Shown piece after piece: positions 12,453 to 26,192 of a stretch of 64,000 nucleotides of DNA. Numbering within the stretch: position 1 is the stretch's first letter; every line of letters begins with the position of its first letter. A model generated the notes under the pieces. The model ran no database searches, was not told where the DNA came from, and worked only from the letters and a program-made list of their open reading frames with translations. Source of the stretch: Triplophysa rosa (taxonomy: Eukaryota; Chordata; Actinopteri; Cypriniformes; Nemacheilidae); contig NC_079913.1 of the NCBI RefSeq assembly GCF_024868665.1, positions 3,360,951-3,424,950 of the forward strand, written 5' to 3'. The translations under genes and the position numbers were made by a program.

Positions 12453-13199
12453 GTTGACTACGGTAGCTTTTTTCCAGGACAGAATTAGATCTTTTTTCTC
12501 GTATTGCTATGTGCCTGGTTTCTGAAGCACAATGAGACATCCAGCCACGGCAAAGAATTACACACAGATTTTAGTGTTCAGAAGATGCTATTACCAATGT
12601 GAATTGGACAGTTAAAATTGTGGATTAAGTTGCATGAGGAAAGAATGAACTATCTCTGTGCTTTTGAATAGAATTAGGTATTTCCGCCGCCAAGCCAAAC
12701 AAATCTCCTTCCCACAGTTTCTGTTTAGGACAGTTTGACCAGAGCATCATCAGAAAGCTTCTGTAGCCTACTGCATTATTATTCCTCTGTTGTATGGAGA
12801 ATGAGAAACCACATTGTGAGGCTGAAATCATTTTTAATGACATTTCTAGAAGTAAAAAGCGGGATGTTAACAATAGAGCACGGTCAATGTCCTTAGTGAA
12901 ATAAATAAATGTGTCGGAATTATGAAATATTTAGCTAAAATGATTTATTCCTGCTGGTTTTGTCAATTCGTTTTCATTTAGGAGACAGGTGTGAAATGTT
13001 TACCTGCAGTACTTTAAACATCTTGTAGTTGACATAGAATCGCATTTTTATTTAAAGTAAAATAAGGTACTTTATATCTTACTGTAAACTAATTATCAGC
13101 ACACATTATTCAGAAAAAACAACTTGGTAATCTTTCATACAAGGTTATTTTAGTTTCTCAAATTAAAAGTGTAATAATGTTTCTGTTTATTGAAATCAA

Positions 13200-13520
13200 A
13201 TTAAATTTTGTCTAAAGATTATTGGAAAAACTTTAAATAAACAAAAAATGTAAATGTTGCCTCAGAAATAAACTGAAATAAGTTTAAGGCACTAAAATTA
13301 TAATAATAAACAAAAACTCAAATAAAAATACAAATAAATGAATATTTTAGAGCAACAGAAAAAATTTACAAAAGTCATATTAAAAAAATGCTTAAAATGT
13401 AATTAAAATTAACATAAAAACTAAAAATCTAAAAATGAAAGCACATTTTAAATATTAATAAAATGGAATAAAACTAAAAACAAAATTATCAAATATATTC
13501 CTATTATTTTTTCAAATATA
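13200..13520. repeat. AT-rich low-complexity tract (copy 1)
   Basis: The tract is dominated by short variants of AAATAAAACTAAAA and AATAAAAATAC with few G or C bases. It looks like a decayed simple repeat and has no coding potential. The duplicate lies at about 25872-26192. Confidence 0.6.
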
Positions 13521-16293
13521 ATATATTATAATATTTGTACATTTTATATAATTCAGTCAGTAGTAATAAGTTAATTTTTAAAAAAAAAAAGACGAATCAC
13601 AATTCAATGTTTTATTTGATTTAATCAATGTTTCGTTAAATTCATAGTAAGCTAAATGGGTTTAATAAGTAAGACATAGATGTGTTGTGATTGCTATTTA
13701 ATTTAAATGCTAATTTAATGCAAACTTCAATAAACAGATATTAAATGATAATTGTATTTGGTTTTAGTAGAAGATAATTAAATACTAGACAAACAATAAA
13801 AATGAGCAGTCATTTATTTATTGTCACTGTTCATTTTAATTCTGTGCTTAAAAAGATATTATTATTGCTCAAGGCAAACCCCATTAGCATTTATATTTTA
13901 TTGTTTATATTTTGTGTTGTCACCATGCATTTCAACTACAATTTTAAGACAAGATTTCAATCGGATTTATATGTGCCTACCAGTCAAAGGGTCATCTTTT
14001 ACGCTTTGACAACATACAGTTCAGTACATACCTGTTCTACAGCACCCATTAAATAAGCACATGTTGTAATTCTTAAGTTTTAAGGCGAGATTGTGAAAGT
14101 GTACAGCGAGACCCAATATTCCTCCTTTCTGTAATTAGACTTGAGTAATTACTGGAGCGCAAAGCTCATTTTTTCTCTGCTGATTACACCTAGTTGGCCC
14201 AAACAAACCCGGTCTCTGACTCTCACCGTGTGATGTGAACACGTGACTGCAGACTGAAAAGAGTTTTCAAAGTCACACCACCATCTGCATTGCTATGCAC
14301 CTCAGGCCTGGTCCGTAAGTCATAATAAGCATTTGGTTGGTCTGATAAATGCAATCATTAATTAGCGTCTTGTGGCAACCAGCAGGATTTCCAAAGAGAA
14401 AACAAAAATGTATGTAACTGGTGGTGTGTGGCTATATATAATTATAGATTAATCAACATGCACCGACAATTCAAAGAGGACTTCTTGTTGTAATATTTCC
14501 CATTTATTTGTGTACATCACTGCTGCTTTTATTCTTCTTTAATAATCACTTGTGCAAATACTGTGTTCTTTTATCATTTTACATCATTACATTGCAATGC
14601 ATACATTGGCTTTATTTGACTCTTTTGATGGGTTATTTCAGTTGTGTGCCTGTGGTTGAAGAAGACAGAAGAATACAACAAACGGTGAGTAAAACCATTA
14701 AACATACTGTTCGCTTCATTCAAGGAGACAAAAGTCCTTGGGAGCTGTAAAGTCCATCGGCCATATCTCTGGCCATCTCTCCCGTGAGGTGCATCCGTGA
14801 TATCGCTCTTGTGAATTTCTCAGTTTAGGTTATCATATTATTAAAGCTGACCTCGTGTTCCCGCCCAGTACCTCTCGAGAGAGACCGGGGCCATGGTCAG
14901 CCAGGTTACTAGCAGATGGGAATGTACTCGTGCTTTGCTATCGTTTCTTTTCATCACACCGATATGTGTGTTGCTAAAGATTTGATATGAGAGCGTGGCG
15001 TCTAAGGTCTGCCTCCAATCTCTTTTCATTTTCATCTTACAGAGCGCTGGCCCGCCAACAGCCTTAAACACGCAACCTGATGATGAACTCGCAAATCTTC
15101 TTAAATTCCAGTGTGAAATGAAAGTAATTCTTTAAACGTTGCTTCAATATATCTACACTTTGCAATAAGACCGCAGGTGGGTTTTGCATCAATCTAATTC
15201 ACTGGGGTACTGTATGAAAAAATGAAAAAATGTGTGGAAATGTTTCTGAAAGAACGGAAATTACACACAACTGCAAGAAAACAATTTACACAAATTGACT
15301 GATTCATTGCATTACGTGTTTAATCTTGGAGATGACTAAGTTTTATGACGGCTAAGGTCATTTCTCTCAAACAAGTTCAAATAATCATGGGAACTTTTAG
15401 TATTCAGATTTTGTTTGTCAGGTTACACAAAAGCATCCGTTTGTGGATGAATAAATCATCCCAGATTTGTGGACGGGAGGAGAGAACATTTCGTTGAAGT
15501 GCTGGCGGACTGCATGATTGAGGGTAGCCAGAAATTTTGGTGTCTTAACCTGCCCCCTGTAATCATTTGGTGAAAGATAATATCTTGTTTTTCCAGGAAA
15601 CATTGAATGGCAGAGAGGATTTAGTGTGACACATCGGTGGAATGCTAAGACGAGACTGAGTGCTTGCCCTGCCGCGGTTTAGAAAGGTACCGAGGGTCCG
15701 GGCGGATAACGCTTCACATCATCAGAAGAAAACTGAGCAATCACCTTCTGCCGGTGGGTAATTGCACTTTCAGGCAATCATAAAGATTATACTGAAGGAT
15801 GAATTGAAGATTGTAATTTAGAATCACAACCCCTTTGTTCTTTTTGACCCCGGCACACAGACAATCATACATTTGACATTTGACTGAATGTAAAGTCGTG
15901 CATGACCCATTTCTTCTTTTAGTTTTTTTATTTAGATAACATAATGATGTTTCCGTTCTCTGTTTCACGGACCACTAAGACCGCCACCCGTCTCCTGCAG
16001 CCTGTGACTCCTTTCGTTGCCTATTTTTAGGAAGCTTTTGTCTCTTTTGACAGAGATTATGCAGATGAGGCAGCCGCACTCGTCCTGGAACGCTCTGAAC
16101 ATGTTGGTGTAAACAGAGTGTGGACGGCTTACATGCTGACAAGATGCTCCTCTCCATTGCAACGTCGCCCGGGGCCGCCAAAGAAGGAGGCACGTTTCCT
16201 CAATACAGACCCTGTTTAACAGCCAATACGGCGCTGTTTTAAGTTTTTCTCCTCACCCACACAGGAAAGGAAGGTTTATAGAAGCGATTATAT

Positions 16294-16465
16294 TTGTGAC
16301 CCTGGACAACAAAACCAGTCTTATGGGTCAATTTTTCGATATTTTTACATAATCTGAAAGCTGAATAAATAAACTTTCTATAGATATATGAGTTGTTAGA
16401 ATAGGACAATATCTGGCTGAGATACAAGCGTTTAAAACTCAGGAATCTGAGAGCGCAAAAAAATC
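16294..16465. mobile_element. Truncated dispersed fish repeat, present only in copy 1
   Basis: The 172 bp start TTGTGACCCTGGACAACAAA and include CCAGTCTTATGGGTCAA and AAAGCTGAATAAATAAAC. This resembles a very abundant cyprinid interspersed repeat that usually begins TTTGTGACCCTGGACCACAA; I recall it as a DNA-element-derived repeat but am not sure of its superfamily. It follows directly on GATTATAT in copy 1, while copy 2 continues after the same word with unrelated unique sequence. The right end is cut by the n at 16466. Confidence 0.6.
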
Positions 16466-16466
16466 N
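16466..16466. other. Single ambiguous base: probable contig join
   Basis: This is the only n in the window. Left of it is a dispersed-repeat fragment; right of it copy 2 starts at the exact equivalent of base 3815. Some scaffolders write one N when two contigs are predicted to overlap but cannot be merged, which fits this position. Confidence 0.8.
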
Positions 16467-19400
16467 CGTGCAAACAACTTTTTCATTTCATTGTGGCAGC
16501 CAAGCTGAACCGTAGCATTGATCCGACTTTATTCCCCTCTAAGGTAGGCCGCAAATACTATTTCACGTCTTTTGAGCAAATGAATACGTTGATTTCATTC
16601 AATATGGAAAGTGAGATTGATTGAATCCTTTGACAGGTGCTTAACTGCCCAAAAGTCAGAAACTCTGTGAGCAAAATTGTTCCAACACTCTGTGTGTACG
16701 GCATAGGCAAACAATAGCTAGTAGATTGTAATTATAAAAATATTGTGTTTTTGCATGTTTCATTTTGTAATGAATTACTAGACTAGAAATATCGGCTTCA
16801 TCTGCTTCATCACCACAATATCAGAGACAATTTAAAAGGGTAAAATAAAGCAGACCTCATTCATAAACAATCAATACACTATTTCTATTTCTTCCATAAT
16901 GACATTTAACAATAAGTCTATAAAATGAACTAAGAGGTCATACCAGACTAGTTTCCATGAAAAATCAGCTGTATTGATTGTGGGTTTTTTCTAGATGTTG
17001 AAAATTCAGCTCAGAAAGACAATTTCCCTGGTCTGCAGGAATCCTTCAATCAAATATCTTGGTATTGCTCAGTATTTTCTGAGAGCCATTGCAAAATCAT
17101 TCGACTCATTTGTTAGGCTTTTATAAACCACGTAGGCTCAAGAAATTGCTGTCTCGAGTCTTCTTGTTAGGCGTCTCAGATGTTTTCCTCCATCTCTTTA
17201 ATATCCCTGCATTTGAAGATCCAACTGTAATTTTGTGAGGCCCATCATTTCATAGAATCACTTTACCATTGAAGTCCAAGTAATTTCTCAATCTGCTAAA
17301 TAAATAAATTCAACGTCTCTCTGCTTTAATGTGTAATACCGGCCCGATAGATCCAATGCAAGTGTCACTTTCTAGAATCAATTGCCAATTTCAGATGCCG
17401 TGAAAAGCTCTCTTCAACTGCCACACGCTTTTTGCTCTACATTAAAACAGCCGACCCTTTCACTTAGTGTGCTAGAATCAGTGTACAATATGGATTTATG
17501 TTTTTGATCTTTTTTGCAAGACTCTGAGATCTGTATGCATCATAATTGAAGAACTACATCGGATATGAAGCAAATAACCCCCACCGAGGCACCCTCCTGG
17601 AATTTCTGTTTGCATTACCAGCCGAGGTGGAGATGAGAAGTGAGACACTTTGACACCTCCATCCCACTCTGCGCTTTCAAGCTTCAAGGTTTATTCATCG
17701 TTAAATGTAAATGAAACCGAATGCGGAAGCGCAGGCAGGAAAAAAACATGACTGTCTGAACAGTGCTACAAAAAGAGCAATGGCTTCCTTCCTTCCAGAA
17801 AATGACTCATGAAGTGCCTTGGCTTTCTTTAATTGGCATTGACAGAAGGGAAAAAGATGACAGGAGAAGCGGGGTCTCATGAGAAGCCACCTTCTCTAGC
17901 AGGCATGCCACCCTCAGGCTGTCAATCCCACAATCCTCGGGAGGCATCTCACGGGCGGCAGCTGAGCGGTGTTCCCCGACTGAGCTGCACCTTTCTGTCT
18001 TTTTGCCAGAAAAGCTTACTAATGCACACACGTGCACAGCATACACATTTATTCCTCTGGGAATGACTGGCTTCAACTTCGTTCCCGTATTGCAGTGAAC
18101 AGCGAACACCTTCTGGGTGTGCGGTATCACGGAGTGGACTTATTAGGAAGTTGGGAAGCGCGTCCCCCCGAGCTCGCACACACTACAGTTGTAAATGACT
18201 GGGAGATTTGTTAAGCAGGAAATCAATATCCGGTTCAGGGATGTCAAATCAAATTGTCATTTCTCCATTCCCAATTCCTTTTGATTTCGCAGGCTACAAG
18301 ATTTGAACTGACAGCCGTGGGGGGGAAATCTTTTGTGTTTTCTTCAGGTATCCAAGATTGTGATAGTGAGGAATGACGTACTTCATTCTCTTTTGGTCTT
18401 ACAGTGCTTGGTGCTACAGCGCCAAAATACAGAAAACAAGTTCTTTAACGGTGTACTGTTGAGGCACAAGAGATGTTTGCTGGGAGATTTGAGAGAATCT
18501 GTAATACAGTATGTGTAGGACAGGTGCTGAATCTCTTTTCTATCATTATTTCTCGCTGTCATTTTAATCGTTGATCTGTTCAACCGTTTGCATAATTGTT
18601 AAATTGGGTTTACTGTCTCTTTAAAATGTACAGCTTGCAGATTACATACGGAAAATCTGATTGGCTGGTTTAATGCGATTTCTGGGACTTGTTGCAGAGG
18701 TTGTTTTAGTCCGCTTGATGAACAAAATTGTGTTTAGAGGATCTTGCATTTAAAAACTTTAAACTAAGGGTTCATGAAGATTTAAGGAGCGTTTTTTCAT
18801 AACTCTAGAGTTGTCAGTTGAGAATCTAGTTGTCATTATGGCTTGATTGTCTTTATTTATGTTTAGGGCTGAAGTGTCAACCCCTCAAGATGGTCATTCA
18901 AGTCGACCCAAATCCAGGAACCGGCACAAAAAAATTCAATGCTTCTCAATGTACTAAATTGAAAGTATGGATGTATAAATCTTCTTTTCCTCTTCGTTCT
19001 TTCATCATTATACTATCAAATACGCAACATTGTCAGACATGCCGCAGGTGGTTTTTAGTATGTATTGTTGTTGTTCCCATCGAGACGTTTTGCTATAATA
19101 GAAGTGTAAAGGAAAGCTTATCAGTTCATTGGGTTGTGATTATGTTATATGTTATATCATTCTATTCATTTCCTTTTTAGGAAAGGCACAGAGAGGAGAA
19201 TTAATGAAGTGAGTGGATTCTTGTTTCTAACACAGCACTGTTATCTCCTGAACATTAATGACGTAAACAGGTAGTTTCTTGTCGAATAATTTTGAAGATG
19301 AGAATTTCAATTCCCTTCTCAGGAGCCGTACCGATCTGTATTTATCTAATAACGTGAATAAATCTGTTATATCACTGATGTTGCTCTGAACCAACGGGTG

Positions 19401-21908
19401 CAGAGAGATCTGCGGTGTTTCTTAATGAACTCTTATCTTGTACAAGCCCTGAAACAAAAGATTTGCTTTCCGTTGATCGGAGCTGTAGAGATTCTGAATG
19501 AACCCTGATGTGGGAGATGTTCATGCGCCACGGTGTAATTCAGATGGGTGAAAAGAGCACATTTCGGTTTAAGCAATTAGCCCTATAAAGTTTATTGACA
19601 ATGACTGCTCTACTGAAGTGTTTTCCTGGAGGTTTTTATATTGAGACGCTTTTATTTGACCACAGAATTGCATGGCTGTGTGGATTACATATTGTGTATT
19701 AAGTCTTTATCTTCTTGGGGGTTTTTTGTATGACGATTGGTTTATCTCTTTTACTTTGAAAGGAGTGGTTAACCTTTAAGATAAATAACACAAGATTTGA
19801 CAGGTGCCATGAATCATAAATAACTGTGTTGGAGGATCGATTGGCTTTATATTTCCTCTTTGGAATAAAGTTTGGAACTGTTTGAATTCAGGCAAGGTAA
19901 GAGGTCACCGGGTCATAGTCGACAGATTTCCACATTTTACTCACTGCTATTTTGACTCCCGACTCTTCTCATGTATTTAAATGTTTGCGCAGGTTTTCCG
20001 CCCACAGCGGTCGGTGTCTCGGGGTGAAGGAGGGGCAGCGATGTGATGAATGGACGGTGGAATGAAGCTGGACATTTAAGATTGCCGCAATCTGTTCAGT
20101 CTCTGCAGCGTCTTCATCAGAAGATCCTCCCGTAATTGAATGTTCATCAGTTTGCAGAAACAGGTGTCTTCATTTGCTTTTGCATGTTTCATGATATTAT
20201 AAGTAAAGATAAGCAATAATGAAAGACATGCAAATTTGCCTTTTTCAAGAGGAAACATTTTCCAAGAATAAAAAGTGTATAGCAGTTTTTTTGAGAATAG
20301 CACTAGTTTCCTTCAAGATAATCCAGTTTTAGGCAATCGTGACTTATTTTTCTAGTGATCAATTTATCAATGTTCTTTTGAAAACAATTAATTGATCATT
20401 AATGAATCGAATCATTTTCCATTGCAGTATGTATAGAAGGAATTGAATGTTGTTCATGAAGAAACTATAAAACGGTGAGTTTTGGTCCTTAACGTATTTA
20501 CTGAGCTACTATGTATTTCACTGCAAAGCCCCCATAGCCGATTTTTTGTTGCATAACAACATTCTGTTACAATTTATTATTATTGTCAGCCTTCTTATTT
20601 AATGATCTGCTTTACATAATGCTTTTAAGCCATTGCTATATTCGCAATATGGCATAACCCCTTGTACATTACTGCTTTCGGCTAATTTCTTCCAGCCGTA
20701 ATAGAGAGTAAATGAGAAAATTATCTGCAATATTCTTTGATGAGGTACATTGTTGTGCATTGAACTTTTGAAAGGTGACGGGACCAACATAATACAACAT
20801 TTCTTTAATGACTAACAAGATTGGAGATTCAATAAATGTCTGCGTTATATTAAACTAAGAATGAGGACTGGCTCATACAGAACACCCACATATTTACAAC
20901 TCACCGGCTCAGCACACTGTTTATATTGTAAATGAAACACTAATTCTTTCTTTTAAGAAGGCCGGAAAACCACAGTCTCTTAATGCAACATGTGCACAAC
21001 CCATGGCTCTTGAGAAGTAAAAGAAGTATTGTGTTGTAATGGCAGCCAATTAATTTTCTTTTCAGGTCAAATCCTTGATTACTTCAATGAAATGTTTGTA
21101 ATCTTAATAAAGCTCTCGTGTTCTGAATGTCCACAGCACACCGCTTCCAATGCGTGTTAATTTCTTTCGCCGCAGTAGAAACCACGCTCACCTTTGCCTT
21201 GATGTGTGCTCAAAGCCTACCAGATTAAACTCTCTGAAATGTATTGTTTCACCTTCCCCTTAAACTATTGGAGAGATACATGAAACAAGTTATTAAGGTC
21301 ATTCTTAAGCATAAAAAAGAACCTGTCAGTAAGCAATTTTATGCCTCTTTTCTCCTGACAGAGATACACGCTTGCTACGGCCCTGGTTTCTTTGAACACT
21401 TGAAAGTGTGCTCGTACAGAGTTTACAGAACCCCTTGGATGTGTTGACAGTTTGCCCTTGTTCTTTTTTCAGAAGCGGTCGGGGTCGTTTTGATAAAGAG
21501 ATGAGACTTTAGAAGAAGTGGAGGTCAGTTCGTCCTTTCTTTCTAATAGCCGTTACCGGTGGGTCTTGTTGTGCGAGATCTCTCTCTACTGTTAAGCAGT
21601 TGTTACTCCAGACAGTGTCAGAATAATAACTCTTTAGTTATTTAAACGCAATAACAGTATTGATGTACTCTTTAAAATAATCCTTTATCAGTCATCTCAC
21701 ACAGCCAGACTTTTGATTGTTGACATGAAGTTTATTCTGCTTAAAAATTACACACCATGCAATTTATGACAAAACCATCGATTATCTTGAGACAGTGTGG
21801 TGCCTTGTAAATACAACTTTCTTTTTAGGCTGGACTGTTAACTCTGATATTCAGACGCTGTTAAGCTACACAATCAGATTGGAACAGGCACTTTCAGAAA
21901 ATCAACGA

Positions 21909-22022
21909 TGGTTTTACTACAAATGACACCAAAATCATGGTAACTGTATCATGGTAAATGCAAATTATAATACCAAAATTGTTGAAAAACAAGGTTACTA
22001 CACTTTTACTGTAGTAAAACCA
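21909..22022. repeat. Short inverted-end repeat (copy 2)
   Basis: Duplicate of the 9238-9351 repeat, with the same 13-bp inverted ends. Confidence 0.45.
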
Positions 22023-23890
22023 CGGTTAATTTTCATTATAGATGGCTACCTTTCCACAATATCAGGATGTTTTAGAGTCGTATGTGTTGTGATTTTGAAG
22101 TATTAAAAAGCAGCGAGCTGAACATACAGAGCTGAAATATAGCGGTGCCAAATGAACAGATGCTTCTTTGAGTGGGTGAGAAATGAGAGAAGAAATTTTT
22201 ATTGCCCAGAAAATGTTTCTTATCAAAATGTTGAGAATTGTCTCTATTATGAGGCTAATACAGTGCTGACTCTTCTCAAAGCGCCGTTCAGAACCTGAGC
22301 TTCAGAGTAATTTAATGACAGCCCAGCTGCCAAAATTACAAATGATGGTGCTTCACTAGGCTAATGTGCCGGTTGTCTGGCGGACCACAGGAACGGTCAC
22401 TTGGATTCCGCATAATGTATTATATCTTCTCTGCATCTTTTTTGTGTCATTCAAAAAGTGAAATGTAAATTGCCGCCTCTATTGACGTGTCGCTTAAAGG
22501 TTGCCGATTAATTTGAGAGCCTGAATGATTATAAGTTAGCTTAAGAGTTGGCTTGTTTGCATTTCCTGTTTTTGCCGGTGGTGCAGATTGTCTGTTTTTC
22601 TTGGAAGCACCTGAGGGAACGCAGTGCAGGTGGGCCTTTATCAGCACGCAGTATAGTATTGTGCAGTAATCAGGCCTGGCCAGTGCTAATGATGAATGAA
22701 AATAAGCATAATAATGCCTGAATAAGCAGCACAATAGCCCTTCGCTACCTCTACAAGTGTATTGTGTACGGCAAATTAAAATGATGGGAAAAAACAGCTC
22801 TACAAAAGCTCATTAGGAGCGTCTAATGAATATTGCGTCAGTGGTGTACTGGGAAGATACAAAGCCTATACAAAGAAATAGGACCAATGTTGATTTTTGT
22901 GAATCACACAGTGAATGTTAAGAGATTTACTGATAATGGAAGTAAACAAATGTCAGATGGAGCTGTACTTACCAGTCATTGACAAATGATTGAACAGCAC
23001 AGATTGCATAAAGACATTTTGTATGACACTGGAAATGAATTAATTAGGGTGTTTTTTAGAGCCATTAAGAGTAAAGAGCAGGTTGGTGAATTTTACATTT
23101 GCGAAAACATGGGTTGTGGAAAACAACAGTTTCTGGTATGAGATTGTCTGATCCTGAGAAGTGGAGAGAAAAACAAACACACATTTTGACAATTGAACTT
23201 TGTACTTTATAGAATGCTGAACTTTTCTTCATTGCACCTACATTTTGTAATTAAATGATGTGAATTTGGACTTGCATTACGTTTCTCCCCTACAGGGCAT
23301 CGTGCCATTTTGACATCTTCCGCTCATCTTTACTGTAATGACGTCTACACAATTATTTGACCCTCTTGCTGAATACATCACTGATTATCTAAACAAAAAA
23401 CACAGCACTTCAGGAGCAGATAAAAAAACAACTGGAGGTGCAGCGTGTCAGTCTAATTGATTCTTTTCACCATCGCAGAGAAAATCACTGTCGCAGGTAT
23501 ACCTACATGTCACCAGCTGTCAGGCGTTTCTAAACATGACTTTGTCACTAACTGCCTCCTTATGAACGCTTTGAGAGGAGCAATAGAGGTTTGATGTATG
23601 TGTGGAGATTTACCAGGGGTCCAATATTTGCTGTCAGCTTTTTATCTGTCAGTCAGACGTGTGCCTTGTCTCACGAAAACATGCCATGAGTCATGTGTCA
23701 CCGCAACGTTCGGAGGGAAAAATAAGAAATTCTATTTTTAGGGCCATTCAAATGTTTTGTACACATTGTTTACATGTCAATTTTTACATTTTATAATTCC
23801 CATTTTTCCCTTACAGTGATTTCTACTATAATAACTGTATTGTACTTTAATACAAATTGAATAAAAAAAACATTGTAATATAATGTGACT

Positions 23891-24298
23891 TGCCCCTTAC
23901 AGAATAGACACATGAATTTCACATGTTTTTTACATGTTTTTCGCATGTGATCACATGTATACAACATGTGTTTAACATGTGCGAAAAACACGTGTGATCA
24001 CATGTGAAATGTGTGTTTTTGGAACATTTTGGTGTGAATTCCCATGTGAAACCCATGGGATAACATGTAAAAACCCATGGGATGACATGTGAAACATGTG
24101 GTGACGTGAAGAACATGTGATCACATGTGGAGACATGTCGCATATGTTATCCCATGGGTTTTTACATGTTATCCCATGGGTTTCACGTGGGAATTCACAT
24201 GGAATTCACACCAAAATGTTCCAAAAACACACATTTCACATGTGATCACATGTGTTTTTTGCACATGTGAATTTCGTGTGTCTTTTCTGTAAGGGGCA
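23891..24298. mobile_element. E-box-rich palindromic MITE (copy 2)
   Basis: Duplicate of the element at 11219. One visible difference is CCCATGTGAAAC here against CCCAGGTGAAAC in copy 1; the version here restores the ACATGT-like word and the palindrome, so copy 1 probably carries the derived base. Confidence 0.65.
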
Positions 24299-25018
24299 TA
24301 ATGCTAATTAGAACGGGGCGTGAATAATTGGCATAATCGAAAATAATGTGCACTTTTTGTTATAGCGCTATTTTGTATTGTAGTGTAACATTTTGGAAGA
24401 CCAGTTGTGAGCAAAACAACAATGTTTTCATATAGTTTTCATATCTTATAGTATAGGATATTTCATATGCACTGCAAACCATAGAAAAGCCTGAGCAAAG
24501 CTGTGTTAGTGTTTGAATTTGAACATTGAGTCAGCTTGACTTGCTGAGCTCCTCAGAGATCACGATACAGTTAGTAACAAACTTTAAAAGCCATACACTT
24601 GATGTTAAAACTCAATTTCGTGGTGCAGCGTGTTGGATGAAATCTAATAACTGTTCTTTAAAGACCCAATGCATATAAATAAACAGGAACCCATCCATTC
24701 CCTTCCATGTTATAGCCCCAGACAGTGTTCACAAACTGAATAAAAACATTGATCAGATGCCAACGGAGAGCAGACGTTTACTAATGATGTGTGGTTGATG
24801 TTACACACAAAGAAATACTTGCTTTGATATTGGATGCACAGGCACATACCCTAAGACAGTTTTGTAAGCATTGTAATATTGTTTCTTGGGAATTCTGTGC
24901 TTTTAATTGATTGTGAGTAACATATGTTAAGCAACTGAAAAAAATAAAAATGTCAGGGTATGTCAAAACTTCTCCAATGGCCCAAAACATAATAAAAATA
25001 TAAGGCAATATACAGTAT

Positions 25019-25124
25019 ATTTGAAGTGGATCAAAACGGGTGATCAAAGTTGTCCTAAGACAAGAACAATACCTGTTCTTGTCAAGGACAGCTTTGATTA
25101 ACTTTTTTTTTATCCACTTCAAAT
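25019..25124. other. 106-nt long hairpin (copy 2)
   Basis: Duplicate of the hairpin at 12347, with no base difference that I could see. Confidence 0.6.
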
Positions 25125-25871
25125 GTTGACTACGGTAGCTTTTTTCCAGGACAGAATTAGATCTTTTTTCTCGTATTGCTATGTGCCTGGTTTCTGAAGC
25201 ACAATGAGACATCCAGCCACGGCAAAGAATTACACACAGATTTTAGTGTTCAGAAGATGCTATTACCAATGTGAATTGGACAGTTAAAATTGTGGATTAA
25301 GTTGCATGAGGAAAGAATGAACTATCTCTGTGCTTTTGAATAGAATTAGGTATTTCCGCCGCCAAGCCAAACAAATCTCCTTCCCACAGTTTCTGTTTAG
25401 GACAGTTTGACCAGAGCATCATCAGAAAGCTTCTGTAGCCTACTGCATTATTATTCCTCTGTTGTATGGAGAATGAGAAACCACATTGTGATGCTGAAAT
25501 CATTTTTAATGACATTTCTAGAAGTAAAAAGCGGGATGTTAACAATAGAGCACGGTCAATGTCCTTAGTGAAATAAATAAATGTGTCGGAATTATGAAAT
25601 ATTTAGCTAAAATGATTTATTCCTGCTGGTTTTGTCAATTCGTTTTCATTTAGGAGACAGGTGTGAAATGTTTACCTGCAGTACTTTAAACATCTTGTAG
25701 TTGACATAGAATCGCATTTTTATTTAAAGTAAAATAAGGTACTTTATATCTTACTGTAAACTAATTATCAGCACACATTATTCAGAAAAAACAACTTGGT
25801 AATCTTTCATACAAGGTTATTTTAGTTTCTCAAATTAAAAGTGTAATAATGTTTCTGTTTATTGAAATCAA

Positions 25872-26192
25872 ATTAAATTTTGTCTAAAGATTATTGGAAA
25901 AACTTTAAATAAACAAAAAATGTAAATGTTGCCTCAGAAATAAACTGAAATAAGTTTAAGGCACTAAAATTATAATAATAAACAAAAACTCAAATAAAAA
26001 TACAAATAAATGAATATTTTAGAGCAACAGAAAAAATTTACAAAAGTCATATTAAAAAAATGCTTAAAATGTAATTAAAATTAACATAAAAACTAAAAAT
26101 CTAAAAATGAAAGCACATTTTAAATATTAATAAAATGGAATAAAACTAAAAACAAAACTATCAAATATATTCCTATTATTTTTTCAAATATA
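25872..26192. repeat. AT-rich low-complexity tract (copy 2)
   Basis: Duplicate of the tract at 13200-13520, with one visible substitution (AAAACTATC for AAAATTATC). Confidence 0.6.

Larger units (their letters stand above)
3815..16293 (+). repeat. 12.5-kb direct duplication, copy 1
   Basis: Every part of this 12,479-bp block recurs in the same order and strand 12,652-12,672 bp downstream. By eye I saw about 25-30 substitutions, a 13-bp length difference near 5838, a 6-bp difference near 5925 and a one-base T-run difference near 10382. That is roughly 0.2 percent divergence, the size expected between two alleles of one fish locus. The left edge follows unique sequence, and the right edge runs into a dispersed-repeat fragment at 16294. 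No gene is evident inside. Contents noted separately are an inverted-end repeat, a palindrome, a hairpin and an AT-rich tract. Confidence 0.97.

Noticed and set aside
12109..12540. 143-codon open frame on the minus strand
   Set aside because: It runs through the 106-nt hairpin and AT-rich sequence, shows no domain, and its duplicate has no sign of coding constraint.
4844..18214. Duplicated gene family suggested by identical small open frames (for example 4844-5035 and 17496-17687)
   Set aside because: The identical frames result from the 12.5-kb nucleotide duplication; all parts of it, coding-looking or not, are equally similar.
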